Below, one piece after another: positions 46,693-54,597 of a stretch of DNA of 64,000 nucleotides. The position numbers and the translations under genes were made by a program. Under the pieces are notes generated by a model. That model worked only from the letters and a program-made list of their open reading frames with translations, ran no database searches and was not told the origin of the DNA. The stretch comes from Agrobacterium rosae (GTDB lineage Bacteria; Pseudomonadota; Alphaproteobacteria; Rhizobiales; Rhizobiaceae), in assembly GCF_002915175.1 (NCBI RefSeq), contig NZ_NXEJ01000004.1, positions 480,711 to 544,710 on the forward strand. The letters are read 5' to 3'. Each line of letters begins with the position of its first letter. Position 1 is the stretch's first letter.

Positions 46693-48156
46693 TTACTGGA
46701 GCGATGCCCAGCAGCTGATGCCTTTCTTTTTCAAAGCATTACATGCATTGATCGCTTCATTCTGGCCGCCAAAGCCACCGAAGCGAGCGCGGAACATCTG
46801 GGCGCCGTCCTTGTTGAAGGCGACCGTGAAAGGTTTGGCGGACCGTAGAGAGATGCCGCCCTTATCCTGCGCTGCCTGAAGCAGGTTGCGCGCAGAGCCT
46901 TCGTCTGGAGACGCGCCGATCTGGATAACCCAACCTGCATTGCCGTTCGCAGACGGGGCAGGGCTGGTCGACGCAGTGACGATGTTGTCGACCTTCGTCG
47001 AATTGGTCACCATCGAGCGATCAGGCCGCATATCGACAGGTGGCGTGAGATTAGCCGGAGGCTTGCCACGTGTTGCAACGTCCATGGCCGTAACGGCTGC
47101 ATTGGCCTGGCTTGGAGCAAAAGCGGAAACAGGTGTTTCGTCTGCATAGCGCGCCTGCGGCACAGGGCCAGCATTTGGAAGACCTGCAGGAGGAGCAAAT
47201 GCTGGTGCGGTTGCTGCAACCGCGACCGGCTCTTCGATCTGCATGGAAGGCGTCGAAGCAATCAGGTTGCTGTTGCCGCCACGGGAAGCTTTTGGAAGAT
47301 ATTCCGCCACCAGCTTGCGCATCGTGGCATCACGAGCAGCGCTGGAGCGACCGCCAAGAACAACGGCAACGATGGAGCGTCCATCAAGCTGAGCCGATGT
47401 CGCCAGATTACTACCGGCCGCACGGGTGTAACCGGTCTTGATGCCGTCAACGCCACGAACAGTGCCGACCAGACGATTGTGGTTGCCGATGACCTGCTTG
47501 CCGAAATTGAAGGTACGGGTGTTGAAATAACCGTAATATTGCGGGAAATGCTGACGCAGGGCGACACTCAAACGTGCCTGATCCCGGGCCGTCGTCATCT
47601 GCGCAGTATTTGGCAGGCCATTTGCGTTGCGGTAGGTCGTGCGGGTCATACCCAATGCACGGGCCTTCGCCGTCATGATCCGTCCGAAACGCTCTTCATT
47701 GCCGCCGATCATTTCACCAAGAGCGGTTGCGACGTCGTTGGCAGAACGGGTGACGAGAGCCAGAATTGCCTGCTCCACGGTAACACTGCCGCCTGCGCGG
47801 ACACCCAATTTTGATGGCGGCTCCTTGGCGGCGTTTGCCGAAATGGGGACCGCCGAATTGAGCGAAATGCGACCTGAGTTCAACGCTTCGAACGTCAGAT
47901 ACAGGGTCATCATCTTGGTCAGCGATGCTGGATAGCGCAAGCCATCAGGGTCTTCACTATAAAGAACCTTGCCGGTCTTGGCATCCACAACGATGCCCGC
48001 AAATTTCGGGTCAGCATTTGCAACTTGGGTGGTGGCGGCAGTTGCCGTCGCCACAGCCATTGCAAACATGAAAACTTTCACGAAAGACGAAGCGCCTGCC
48101 GTGCGCCCTAGTGCCTCAGATAGTTTTTTGAACACGGTTGAACTCTTTAATCGCAT
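46693..48156 (-). CDS. D-alanyl-D-alanine carboxypeptidase with C-terminal SPOR domain
   Basis: The 487-residue S11-family penicillin-binding protein has an N-terminal signal/anchor (about 24-48), and all three active-site motifs: SLTK (S78-K81, in RYPASLTKMM), SAN (138-140, in VTRSANDVA) and KTG (240-242, in DGIKTGYT). A Pro/Ala-rich linker leads to a SPOR domain in the last 75 residues (GWVIQIGASPDEGSARNLLQ), which binds denuded septal glycan. It trims D-Ala from peptidoglycan stem peptides, probably at the division site. The ATG at 48156 is preferred to a GTG at 48177. It is divergent from the zinc-ribbon gene. Confidence 0.93.
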   Translation of the reverse strand: MRLKSSTVFKKLSEALGRTAGASSFVKVFMFAMAVATATAATTQVANADPKFAGIVVDAKTGKVLYSEDPDGLRYPASLTKMMTLYLTFEALNSGRISLNSAVPISANAAKEPPSKLGVRAGGSVTVEQAILALVTRSANDVATALGEMIGGNEERFGRIMTAKARALGMTRTTYRNANGLPNTAQMTTARDQARLSVALRQHFPQYYGYFNTRTFNFGKQVIGNHNRLVGTVRGVDGIKTGYTRAAGSNLATSAQLDGRSIVAVVLGGRSSAARDATMRKLVAEYLPKASRGGNSNLIASTPSMQIEEPVAVAATAPAFAPPAGLPNAGPVPQARYADETPVSAFAPSQANAAVTAMDVATRGKPPANLTPPVDMRPDRSMVTNSTKVDNIVTASTSPAPSANGNAGWVIQIGASPDEGSARNLLQAAQDKGGISLRSAKPFTVAFNKDGAQMFRARFGGFGGQNEAINACNALKKKGISCWASLQ

Positions 48157-48410
48157 GCCACAGGTTCCGTCCGACACGCCCCGCCAGACTTTTCAGACGC
48201 CAACTTTAGAACGATGGCGTTACCAAGTGGTTTATGAATGGTATCTGAAGCGGATAAAATGCGGTGTTTGATCGAAAACAGCACAGCCATTACTCTCACC
48301 GCCGCCTGGCCGTGTCCGCCGATTTCAGTGCAGGAAGAGGGCGCTACAAGGCATTATGTATTGAACTGCTGCCTGCCGATTGCTACCTGTCGCGAAACAA
48401 AGGATGGACA

Positions 48411-48677
48411 ATGGCTTCGCGTGATCGATATTCCCGCAAACTCGAATGTGCAAAATGCGGCCATAGCGGTTTTGCCGAGGCGTCAGAGAAAGATGAGAAG
48501 CACTATGCTGACGTCGATTTTCGTATCGATGAAATGCCGCAGGGCTTCCGTGCAGAGCGTCCATCCGGAAATCCCGCCGAATACATGATACGATGCGCTC
48601 AGTGCGGCAGCATTTTTCGGTTTTTGCAAAAGGCCGCTTATGCACCGGGTGGCGAGCCTCGATATGGCCGAAAGTAG
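48411..48677 (+). CDS. Small zinc-ribbon protein, function unknown
   Basis: The 88-residue protein has two CxxC knuckles, KLECAKCGHSG near the N-terminus and IRCAQCGSIFRFLQ at about residues 64-77, which should bind one zinc. The frame is open upstream, but AAAGGA lies about 6 nt before the ATG at 48411 and the preceding sequence looks non-coding. Recognised only as a short rhizobial zinc-ribbon type; no function known. It is followed 24 nt later by a small membrane protein gene. Confidence 0.7.
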   Translation: MASRDRYSRKLECAKCGHSGFAEASEKDEKHYADVDFRIDEMPQGFRAERPSGNPAEYMIRCAQCGSIFRFLQKAAYAPGGEPRYGRK

Positions 48678-48701
48678 TAGTGTGTGGTTGAGGGCGGCAG
48701 G

Positions 48702-48950
48702 ATGACGGTTGACGATGATATCAAAGACAGGCCGCCGGGTAAAAAGCCGCTATGGCCATGGTTGTTGCTTCTGGTTCTGGCGCTTGCTGCCATCTACTCC
48801 TGGAATAGGGCGACCGAACTCTTTGACGATTTTTCGAGAGATATGCCGGCAGCTGTCATTGAGTTGTTTAATGACCTCCTTCGAGACCACCATGACGGCC
48901 AGCGCGTAGGACCAGCGCTCGACGTCGTGATATCCAGCAAGGTCGGATAA
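48702..48950 (+). CDS. Small single-pass membrane protein, 82 aa
   Basis: Not recognised. The product has a charged N-terminus (MTVDDDIKDRPPGKKPLWPW), one clear transmembrane segment (LLLLVLALAAIYSW, about 18-36) and an acidic, amphipathic tail (ATELFDDFSRDMPAAVIELF). GAGGG lies about 7 nt before the ATG at 48702; a GTG at 48684 is an alternative. It follows the zinc-ribbon gene by 24 nt, and the two may form an operon. Confidence 0.55.
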   Translation: MTVDDDIKDRPPGKKPLWPWLLLLVLALAAIYSWNRATELFDDFSRDMPAAVIELFNDLLRDHHDGQRVGPALDVVISSKVG

Positions 48951-48973
48951 GCGCCGTTATCATTGCTGCAAAC

Positions 48974-49085
48974 AAAAAAGCCCCGCAAACGTAGCGGGGC
49001 AGGTTGTTCGCTCGGGGAAAAATCGGGCCGGAGCCCTTGAGCGATATGGCTTTGATAATTCACAAGGCTGCACGACAGATAGGGC
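48974..49085 (-). ncRNA. Possible leftward small RNA, terminator-proximal copy
   Basis: A strong leftward intrinsic terminator (GCGGGGC 48994-49000 with GCCCCGC 48980-48986, then T-run 48979-48974) has no gene ending at it. About 100 nt upstream on the leftward strand there is no convincing protein gene but further pairing potential (GGGCTCCGGCCC). Boundaries are guesses; the 5' end is set at a typical sRNA length. Tandem with the next candidate. Confidence 0.35.
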
Positions 49086-49166
49086 AATCAGCCTGATAGC
49101 GGTACTCTGTCTGAAATAATTACAATAGTAATCCTGACATATTTCATTAAAAGACCGGCGCGCCAT

Positions 49167-49275
49167 AAAAAAGGCCCCACCAAAAGGCGGGGCTAGAGTT
49201 TCGCCTGATTGGCTTTCAGGACTTGGGAGCTCCTCCCGAGGAGGAAGCACTGTCGACATATCCTTCATGAGCAAA
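49167..49275 (-). ncRNA. Possible leftward small RNA with anti-Shine-Dalgarno hairpin
   Basis: A leftward terminator (GCCCCGCC/GGTGGGGC stem at 49174-49193, T-run 49172-49167) stands alone, and about 40 nt upstream of it the leftward strand carries CTTCCTCCTCGGGAGGAG, a small stem-loop over 49230-49243, next to GAGCTCCCAAG. CCTCCT is identical to the 16S rRNA anti-Shine-Dalgarno. Rhizobial trans-acting sRNAs such as the AbcR/ar15 and ar14 groups use this kind of exposed anti-SD loop. The family is not assigned; the 5' end is approximate. Confidence 0.45.
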
Positions 49276-49439
49276 GCCCGAAAGGTCACTGTTCCGGCTA
49301 ACGGTACGCCGATCCAAATTAACGAACATATCGCCATGGTGAATTTTGCGTTCAGAACTTGTTCATGAGTGTCGTGCCATTTTGAGAGCATATTGAGACG
49401 CTACCCCGTTATGGTTCGGCTCACATGGAGAAGCCCGCT

Positions 49440-49808
49440 ATGAGAAAAATTCTTCTGACAATGCTTGCAGCTGTCATCGCCGGTGGTGCAGTCCTGACCA
49501 GCGTGCAAACCGCTTCTGCGCAGTATTACGATGGCCCATATCGTTACGACCGTCGCGGACCTCCGCCACCACCATATCGTGACCCACCACGCAGACATCG
49601 CGACCATGATAATGGCCGTGTTATCGCTGGCGGAATCGCAGCCGGTGTTCTGGGTGGTATTATCGGCGGTGCCCTGGCAAGAGACAGCGGTCCCCGTTAT
49701 GTCGAGCCGCCACCACCACCGCCGCCACGTTGCTGGTTCGAAGACCGTCAGGTCCGCAACGCCTATGATGGCGGTTGGCATATGGAAAGCATGCGTGTCT
49801 GCCAGTAA
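49440..49808 (+). CDS. Small exported Pro-rich / Gly-zipper protein
   Basis: The 122-residue product has a Sec signal peptide (MRKILLTMLAAVIAGGAVLT, cut near ASA), a Tyr/Pro/Arg-rich linker (YYDGPYRYDRRGPPPPPYRD), a Gly-zipper hydrophobic segment (IAGGIAAGVLGGIIGGALA), a second Pro stretch (PPPPPPP) and a C-terminal Cys pair (RCWFEDR, MRVCQ). Not assigned to a named family; similar small rhizobial envelope proteins of unknown function exist. GGAG lies 9 nt upstream of the ATG at 49440, so the in-frame ATG at 49425 is not used. A strong terminator follows. Confidence 0.75.
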   Translation: MRKILLTMLAAVIAGGAVLTSVQTASAQYYDGPYRYDRRGPPPPPYRDPPRRHRDHDNGRVIAGGIAAGVLGGIIGGALARDSGPRYVEPPPPPPPRCWFEDRQVRNAYDGGWHMESMRVCQ

Positions 49809-49831
49809 GGCGCACTCATATCACGAATTCG

Positions 49832-49858
49832 AAAGCCGACCCTCGGGTCGGCTTTTTT
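49832..49858 (+). terminator. Terminator of the Gly-zipper protein gene
   Basis: AAGCCGACCC (49833-49842) pairs with GGGTCGGCTT (49845-49854), followed by a run of T to 49858. Confidence 0.9.
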
Positions 49859-49904
49859 GTTTTTGAAGATCAAAATGAGCCGGTCATACGGCTGAAAGCA
49901 AGAC

Positions 49905-50087
49905 TTACTTGGATGCAGCCGCGTGAAGGCGCGCGATGATATAATCGTAGCTCTCCATGACCTGCACGCGTTCGTTTCCAGCGCGCATAATAAGCGTGCC
50001 CTGAACAAGCGGTGATATTTGCGTCACATGGTCAAAGTTGATGGCGAATTTCTGATTGTTGCTGACCGCTGTAACTTCAATCCACAT
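49905..50087 (-). CDS. Small conserved-looking protein, 60 aa (FlbD-like beta fold?)
   Basis: The 60-residue product begins MWIEVTAVSNNQKFAINFDH and continues with VTQISPLVQGTLIMRAG and VMESYDYIIARL. The pattern of strands then a helix recalls the short FlbD/YlzI-type proteins that carry the sequence 'tVxLxnGxxyxVxEsvexIi', but the likeness is weak and no flagellar genes are near. AAGGC lies 8 nt before the ATG at 50087; a TTG two codons earlier is an alternative. Monocistronic. Confidence 0.6.
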   Translation of the reverse strand: MWIEVTAVSNNQKFAINFDHVTQISPLVQGTLIMRAGNERVQVMESYDYIIARLHAAASK

Positions 50088-50285
50088 TATCAAATGCCTT
50101 TCGAGAATCGTCGATTTCGCACGTTATAAATACATGCGCAGAAGTCTCAAATGATTTTGGTGACGCGAGGATGCAGACGTCGGCCTATATCCTTTGAAGA
50201 GGCATTTAAGCTGGACGCCACAAGCGCTCGTTGCAGAGCCTAAGGCAGCGCAGTATATGATCCGCTTTCTAATGGTGACGACGAC

Positions 50286-50852
50286 ATGACCAATACGCCG
50301 AGACTATACGTGATCGGAGCATCTTGCTCGGGTGTTTCGACGCTTGGCGCGATGCTGTCCGAGCAATTCGCAGTTCCGCTGCTTGACGTAGACGACTTCT
50401 ACTGGATGCCGACCGATCCGCCGTTCACAACCAAGCGCCCGCCGGAAGATAGGGTTCGGCTGATCAAAGAACAGCAGGCTCAAAGCAAAGGCTGGGTTCT
50501 TTCAGGTTCCTTTATCGGTTGGGGAGATACCCTGATCGAAAATGTCGATCTTATCGCGTTCCTATATACGCCTACGGCTGTACGGCTACAGCGCCTCGAC
50601 AGGCGAGAGGCGTTACGACATGGCGATCGTATCCTGCCCGGCGGGGACATGTATGAGGGACATTTGGCATTCAGGGACTGGGCGTCTCACTACGATTCAC
50701 CCTCGTTCGCTGGGCGCAATCTGGAGCAGCATCACCATTGGCTCGATGCACAATCCGCTCCGGTGCTTAGACTTGACGGAGAAAAGGACACCAAGGCGTT
50801 GGCTCAAGCAGTCACGACCGCGCTTTCTGACATCGGAAGTGACCAAGCCTGA
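50286..50852 (+). CDS. P-loop NTPase-like protein (adenylate kinase-related)
   Basis: The 188-residue protein has an N-terminal P-loop-like segment RLYVIGASCSGVSTLGAMLS and downstream LLDVDDFYWMPTDPPF, GWVLSGSFIGWGDTLIENVD and ERRE-like LQRLDRREALRHGDR, a layout like small-molecule kinases of the FlaR/adenylate-kinase-like group. The usual Walker A Lys is replaced (SGVST), as also happens in some of these relatives. The substrate is unknown. Its start at 50286 is preceded by a weak ribosome site. Confidence 0.68.
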   Translation: MTNTPRLYVIGASCSGVSTLGAMLSEQFAVPLLDVDDFYWMPTDPPFTTKRPPEDRVRLIKEQQAQSKGWVLSGSFIGWGDTLIENVDLIAFLYTPTAVRLQRLDRREALRHGDRILPGGDMYEGHLAFRDWASHYDSPSFAGRNLEQHHHWLDAQSAPVLRLDGEKDTKALAQAVTTALSDIGSDQA

Positions 50853-51128
50853 ACAATCCCGATGCGCCAATTGTGGACGGAAAGATGCCCCGGAGAGGCC
50901 TCAAGAATGAGTTCGACCAAAGCTTGACGCTGATAGGCAGATCAGAGAAGTGCCGATCCAGACGGGATCGCGAACGATTGCCCCCAACGAGGCATTCCCT
51001 TTAGCGCGGACACCGATTCGGTCTGCATCTGTTGGAAGGTAGAATCAAGCCAGTTTTGCAAAGAAGTGCGGTTGCGGCTCGCTCCCGAACGCGCTCAATA
51101 AGAATCGCCATGCATAATCATATGATTG

Positions 51129-51218
51129 TGGCAGATGGGGTGGGATTCGAACCCACGGTACGCTCTCACGCACGCCGGTTTTCAAGACCGGTTCCTTAAA
51201 CCACTCGGACACCCATCC
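51129..51218 (-). tRNA. tRNA-Ser (anticodon UGA)
   Basis: The leftward 90-nt sequence folds as a class II tRNA: acceptor GGATGGG with CCCATCT (a G-T first pair), the anticodon stem CCGGT...ACCGG around CTTGAAA (anticodon TGA), a long variable arm (CGTGCGTGAGAGCGTACC region) typical of serine, the T-loop GGTTCGAATCC, and an encoded CCA end at 51129-51131. It reads UCA and related Ser codons. No other tRNA was found in the window. Confidence 0.96.
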
Positions 51219-51476
51219 ATGTTACGCGACGCTTTATAACTGTTTGCCCTAGCGCGTCAATCCGTTCACGCAGGCATTTCAGTGCACAATCAGCGGCTCC
51301 TTGTTAACGCATCGCTAACCACGTTGATTACAATTTTACCTAATCTGCGGAGAGCGTTCGTAATTTTGCCATGTTGCGGGCAAGATTAAGCGGCTGTTAG
51401 GTGCTTCGATGTCACGGGCATGACTATCGAAGCTTGAGAGGGGTCGCAGTTGATGTGATCCGATGCAGCACGGGGC

Positions 51477-52532
51477 ATGAATTTGAACAATACGGTTACG
51501 AAAGTCGGTGTGAGCGCGAAGTGGCTCGGCATTGCCGTTCTTTGCGCAGCGACCGCGTCCTGTTCGACGACATCCAAAACCGAGACGAAGCCGAAACGCA
51601 GCAAGGAATATTTTTCCGAGTCCGAATACGGCGTGAAGGCAAGTCCACGTGTTGCAGATGGTGCCAATATTCCCAAGGGCGGCGGGCGTTTTCTCGTCGG
51701 CAATGCCTATACGGTAAAGGGCCGCCGCTATTTCCCCAAGGAAGAGCAGAATTACGACAAGTCTGGCCTTGCGTCCTGGTACGGTTCCGCGTTCCACGGT
51801 CGGTTGACCGCAAATGGCGAGGCCTATGACAAGGAACATTTGTCTGCAGCCCACCCGACATTTCCGCTTCCCAGCTATGCCCGCGTTACCAATCTCAACA
51901 ACGGTTCTTCCGTCATCGTTCGCGTCAATGACCGTGGCCCGTTCCACGAAGGTCGCTTGATCGACGTATCGAGCAAGACCGCTGACCTGCTGGACATGAA
52001 GGCGACCGGTACGGCCAATGTTCGCGTTCAATATGTTGGGCGCGCACCGCTCGATGGCCATGACATGCCGTATTTGATGGCATCTTACTCGCCAAAAGGC
52101 TCGCGCAATCCTGGCATCAATCCTGAAGGGCAGATCGCCAGCGGTGTGATGGTGGCATCGGCCTCCCGTTCCAGCATTCCAATTCCGCAGAGCGCTGCCT
52201 ATGGCGGTTCTGCGCAAACCGCGCTTGTCGGCTCCAAGACCAACCACGCGCTTCAGGCGATGCCGCTGGTCAACGGTCCAGCTCCCGTTATGGGGCAGGG
52301 CAGTGAGCAGTTTGTGATCTTGCCTGAGATCGGCCCGTTCCTTACCGAGCGGCCAGAAGGCAACTTCCTGCGCGCGCCGACACCAGCCGGCCGTTTCGCC
52401 GCCGCTTACTCGGAAGAAGCACCGGTTTCCAAAGCTGCCAGCGCGTTCGACAAAGTTCTCGTCAAGCGTGGTGAGCTGACCGAACAATCCATTCTGAGCT
52501 TTGTGAAAAACAAGCAGGGTAAAACGCGCTGA
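51477..52532 (+). CDS. rlpA: Septal ring lytic transglycosylase / rare lipoprotein A (RlpA)
   Basis: The 351-residue lipoprotein has a signal with lipobox (VLCAATASC, lipidated Cys near residue 29) and a double-psi beta-barrel domain: KSGLASWYGSAFHGRLTANG, EAYDKEHLSAAHPTFPLPSY, VNDRGPFHEGRLIDVS. The Glu of TANGEAYD and the Asp of VNDRGPF correspond to the catalytic residues of lytic RlpA. No SPOR domain is seen at the C-terminus, unlike E. coli RlpA. It starts the rlpA-dac-tmk-holB run, with a D,D-carboxypeptidase paralogue 138 nt downstream. Confidence 0.9.
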   Translation: MNLNNTVTKVGVSAKWLGIAVLCAATASCSTTSKTETKPKRSKEYFSESEYGVKASPRVADGANIPKGGGRFLVGNAYTVKGRRYFPKEEQNYDKSGLASWYGSAFHGRLTANGEAYDKEHLSAAHPTFPLPSYARVTNLNNGSSVIVRVNDRGPFHEGRLIDVSSKTADLLDMKATGTANVRVQYVGRAPLDGHDMPYLMASYSPKGSRNPGINPEGQIASGVMVASASRSSIPIPQSAAYGGSAQTALVGSKTNHALQAMPLVNGPAPVMGQGSEQFVILPEIGPFLTERPEGNFLRAPTPAGRFAAAYSEEAPVSKAASAFDKVLVKRGELTEQSILSFVKNKQGKTR

Positions 52533-52670
52533 TTTTTGCCCTTTCAGTCTGCCTCTCGCATAATATCCGCAATTGCGCAGCGATTCTGATGGTGCCAGCG
52601 ACAATCTGTCGTGGCGCACTCGGAGACGTTGCATTGGCATAGTGCTACAGACTGGCGGACTGACATTTTG

Positions 52671-53837
52671 ATGCGCAAACCAATTTATCGACATCTTCGT
52701 GCGCTTTTCGTAGCTGTTGCCTGCATCGCGGCGGCAGCAAGTGGTGCCTTTGCACAATCCGCCAGCATCGCCGTCAAGGCTCAACAGGCCTATATGATCG
52801 ATGCCGAAACCGGTACGGTGCTGCTGGCCATCAACGAAAACACGCCATTTCCACCCGCCTCGCTTGCCAAGCTGATGACAGTGGAGGTGGTGATGGATGC
52901 CCTTTCCAAGGGGCAAGTGAATGCCGAGACCAGCTATCCGGTTTCTGAATATGCCTGGCGCACAGGTGGGGCGCCATCGCGCACCTCAACCATGTTCGCG
53001 GCACTCAAATCCTCTGTCGGTATCAATGATCTTCTGACCGGTATTATCGTGCAGAATGCCAATGACGGCTGCCTCGTTGTTGCTGAGGGTATGGCGGGAT
53101 CTGACGCAGCCTTCGCCAAACGCATGACGGAACGTGCCTCTGCATTGGGCATGACCAGCAGTTCCTTTGCCAACTCCACAGGTCTGCCGGATCAGGTCAG
53201 CAAGACAACCGCCAGAGATATGGTTCTACTGGCAAAACACATCCATGAGACTTTCGGTGAGCGCTACGGCCTGTTCAGCAAACCAGATTTCGAGTGGAAC
53301 CGTATTTTTCAACGCAACAAGAATTCGCTGCTTGGAAACGGCATAGATGGGCTGGGGCTGGGTTTTGCCGAAGGACACGGCTTTTCCTCCGTCGTTTCCG
53401 CGGAACGCGATGGCCGTCGTATCTATCTCACGCTGGCCGGTCTGCCGGACGACAAAACGCGTCAGGAAGAAGCACGGCGGGTGGTGGAGTGGGGACTGAC
53501 GGCTTTCCAGAAGCGCGATCTGTTTCAGAAGGATGAAACGGTCGGCAATATCGGCGTATATGGCGGCTCCACGGCCGCCATCGATCTCGCCGTTCGTGAA
53601 CATGTGAGCGTCTTGATCCCCATCAGTAATCCAGACCGACTGTCTGGTCGTATCGTCTATAACTGGCCGCTGAATGCGCCGCTGGAAGCTGGATATAATG
53701 CCGCGACGCTTAAGATTTTTTCAGGCGAAAAGCTTCTTCGCGAAGTGCCGCTTTACACCACGGCTGCCGTGGAAAAAGGAACGTTGACCCAAAATGCGGC
53801 GGGCGCTTTGAAGGAACTTCTGTTCTTCTGGTTATAG
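52671..53837 (+). CDS. D-alanyl-D-alanine carboxypeptidase family protein with altered active site
   Basis: The 388-residue S11-family protein has a signal peptide ending near AFAQ, a penicillin-binding domain to about residue 270 and a C-terminal beta domain (PBP5_C). The catalytic SLAK (S64-K67) is intact. However, the SxN motif reads NAN (129-131, in IIVQNANDGC) and the KTG motif reads GLG (229-231, in IDGLGLGFAEG). Both motifs normally shape the active site, so carboxypeptidase activity is doubtful; it may instead bind peptidoglycan or regulate. The ATG at 52671 is chosen by the signal peptide. It is upstream of tmk by 73 nt. Confidence 0.85.
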   Translation: MRKPIYRHLRALFVAVACIAAAASGAFAQSASIAVKAQQAYMIDAETGTVLLAINENTPFPPASLAKLMTVEVVMDALSKGQVNAETSYPVSEYAWRTGGAPSRTSTMFAALKSSVGINDLLTGIIVQNANDGCLVVAEGMAGSDAAFAKRMTERASALGMTSSSFANSTGLPDQVSKTTARDMVLLAKHIHETFGERYGLFSKPDFEWNRIFQRNKNSLLGNGIDGLGLGFAEGHGFSSVVSAERDGRRIYLTLAGLPDDKTRQEEARRVVEWGLTAFQKRDLFQKDETVGNIGVYGGSTAAIDLAVREHVSVLIPISNPDRLSGRIVYNWPLNAPLEAGYNAATLKIFSGEKLLREVPLYTTAAVEKGTLTQNAAGALKELLFFWL

Positions 53838-53910
53838 CGCCTGAGGTTTCGCAGCGCGCCAATATGGGTTAAACACGAACTGGCGTAACTGCTGAAGTCA
53901 GGAAGAGATT

Positions 53911-54597
53911 TTGCCGGAAAATATTGGGCCCGAAAAAACTGGATTGTTCATCAGCTTCGAAGGCGGCGAGGGCGCTGGCAAATCCACACAGATTCGCCTT
54001 CTGGCAGAAACGCTGCGTGAACGAGGTCTGGAGGTTGTCGTGACGAGGGAGCCGGGCGGTTCGCCGGGTGCCGAAGCCGTGCGGCACGTGCTTTTGTCTG
54101 GTGCGGCAGAACCCTTCGGCGTGCGGATGGAAGCGATGCTGTTCGCTGCTGCGCGCAACGATCATGTCGAGGAAGTCATTCGCCCGGCCTTGGAAAAAGG
54201 TGCCGTCGTTCTGTGCGACCGTTTTCTCGATTCGTCCCGCGTCTATCAGGGCACCACGGGCAATCTCGAACCGGAATTCATCGAGACGCTTCAGCGCATC
54301 GCCATTGATGGCACCATGCCGGAAATGACGTTGATCTTCGACATTTCAGCCGCGGCAGGTCTTGCCCGCGCGCGAAAGAGAGCGGACGAGGGCGCAGCAC
54401 CTGACCGTTTCGAAAAAGAAGAGCTGGAAACCCATGAGAAGCGCCGCGAGGCCTATCTCGACATTGCTCTCAACGAGCCGCGTCGTTGCCGCATCGTCAA
54501 TGCGGATCAGCGGCAGGATAAGGTGACGGAAGACGTTCTCTCCTTTGTCGAGCCTCTGCTGGCCAAAATGTCCAGCACTTCGGAAGTCGCGCAATGA
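53911..54597 (+). CDS. tmk: Thymidylate kinase
   Basis: Phosphorylates dTMP to dTDP. The 228-residue P-loop kinase has Walker [21 protein letters not shown], the DRY-like dTMP site [25 protein letters not shown] with the catalytic-loop residues, and the lid [20 protein letters not shown]. The start is TTG at 53911, with AGGAAGAG 4-10 nt upstream. Its stop overlaps holB as ATGA, the common tmk-holB arrangement. Confidence 0.95.
   Translation: MPENIGPEKTGLFISFEGGEGAGKSTQIRLLAETLRERGLEVVVTREPGGSPGAEAVRHVLLSGAAEPFGVRMEAMLFAAARNDHVEEVIRPALEKGAVVLCDRFLDSSRVYQGTTGNLEPEFIETLQRIAIDGTMPEMTLIFDISAAAGLARARKRADEGAAPDRFEKEELETHEKRREAYLDIALNEPRRCRIVNADQRQDKVTEDVLSFVEPLLAKMSSTSEVAQ

Noticed and set aside
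48960..49391. Leftward frame of 143 codons across the sRNA region
   Set aside because: It spans two intrinsic terminators and shows no family; a real protein gene would not contain them. The non-coding reading is preferred.
51336..52916. Leftward frame of 526 codons opposite rlpA and the start of the carboxypeptidase gene
   Set aside because: Covers two well supported genes on the opposite strand and has no domain of its own.
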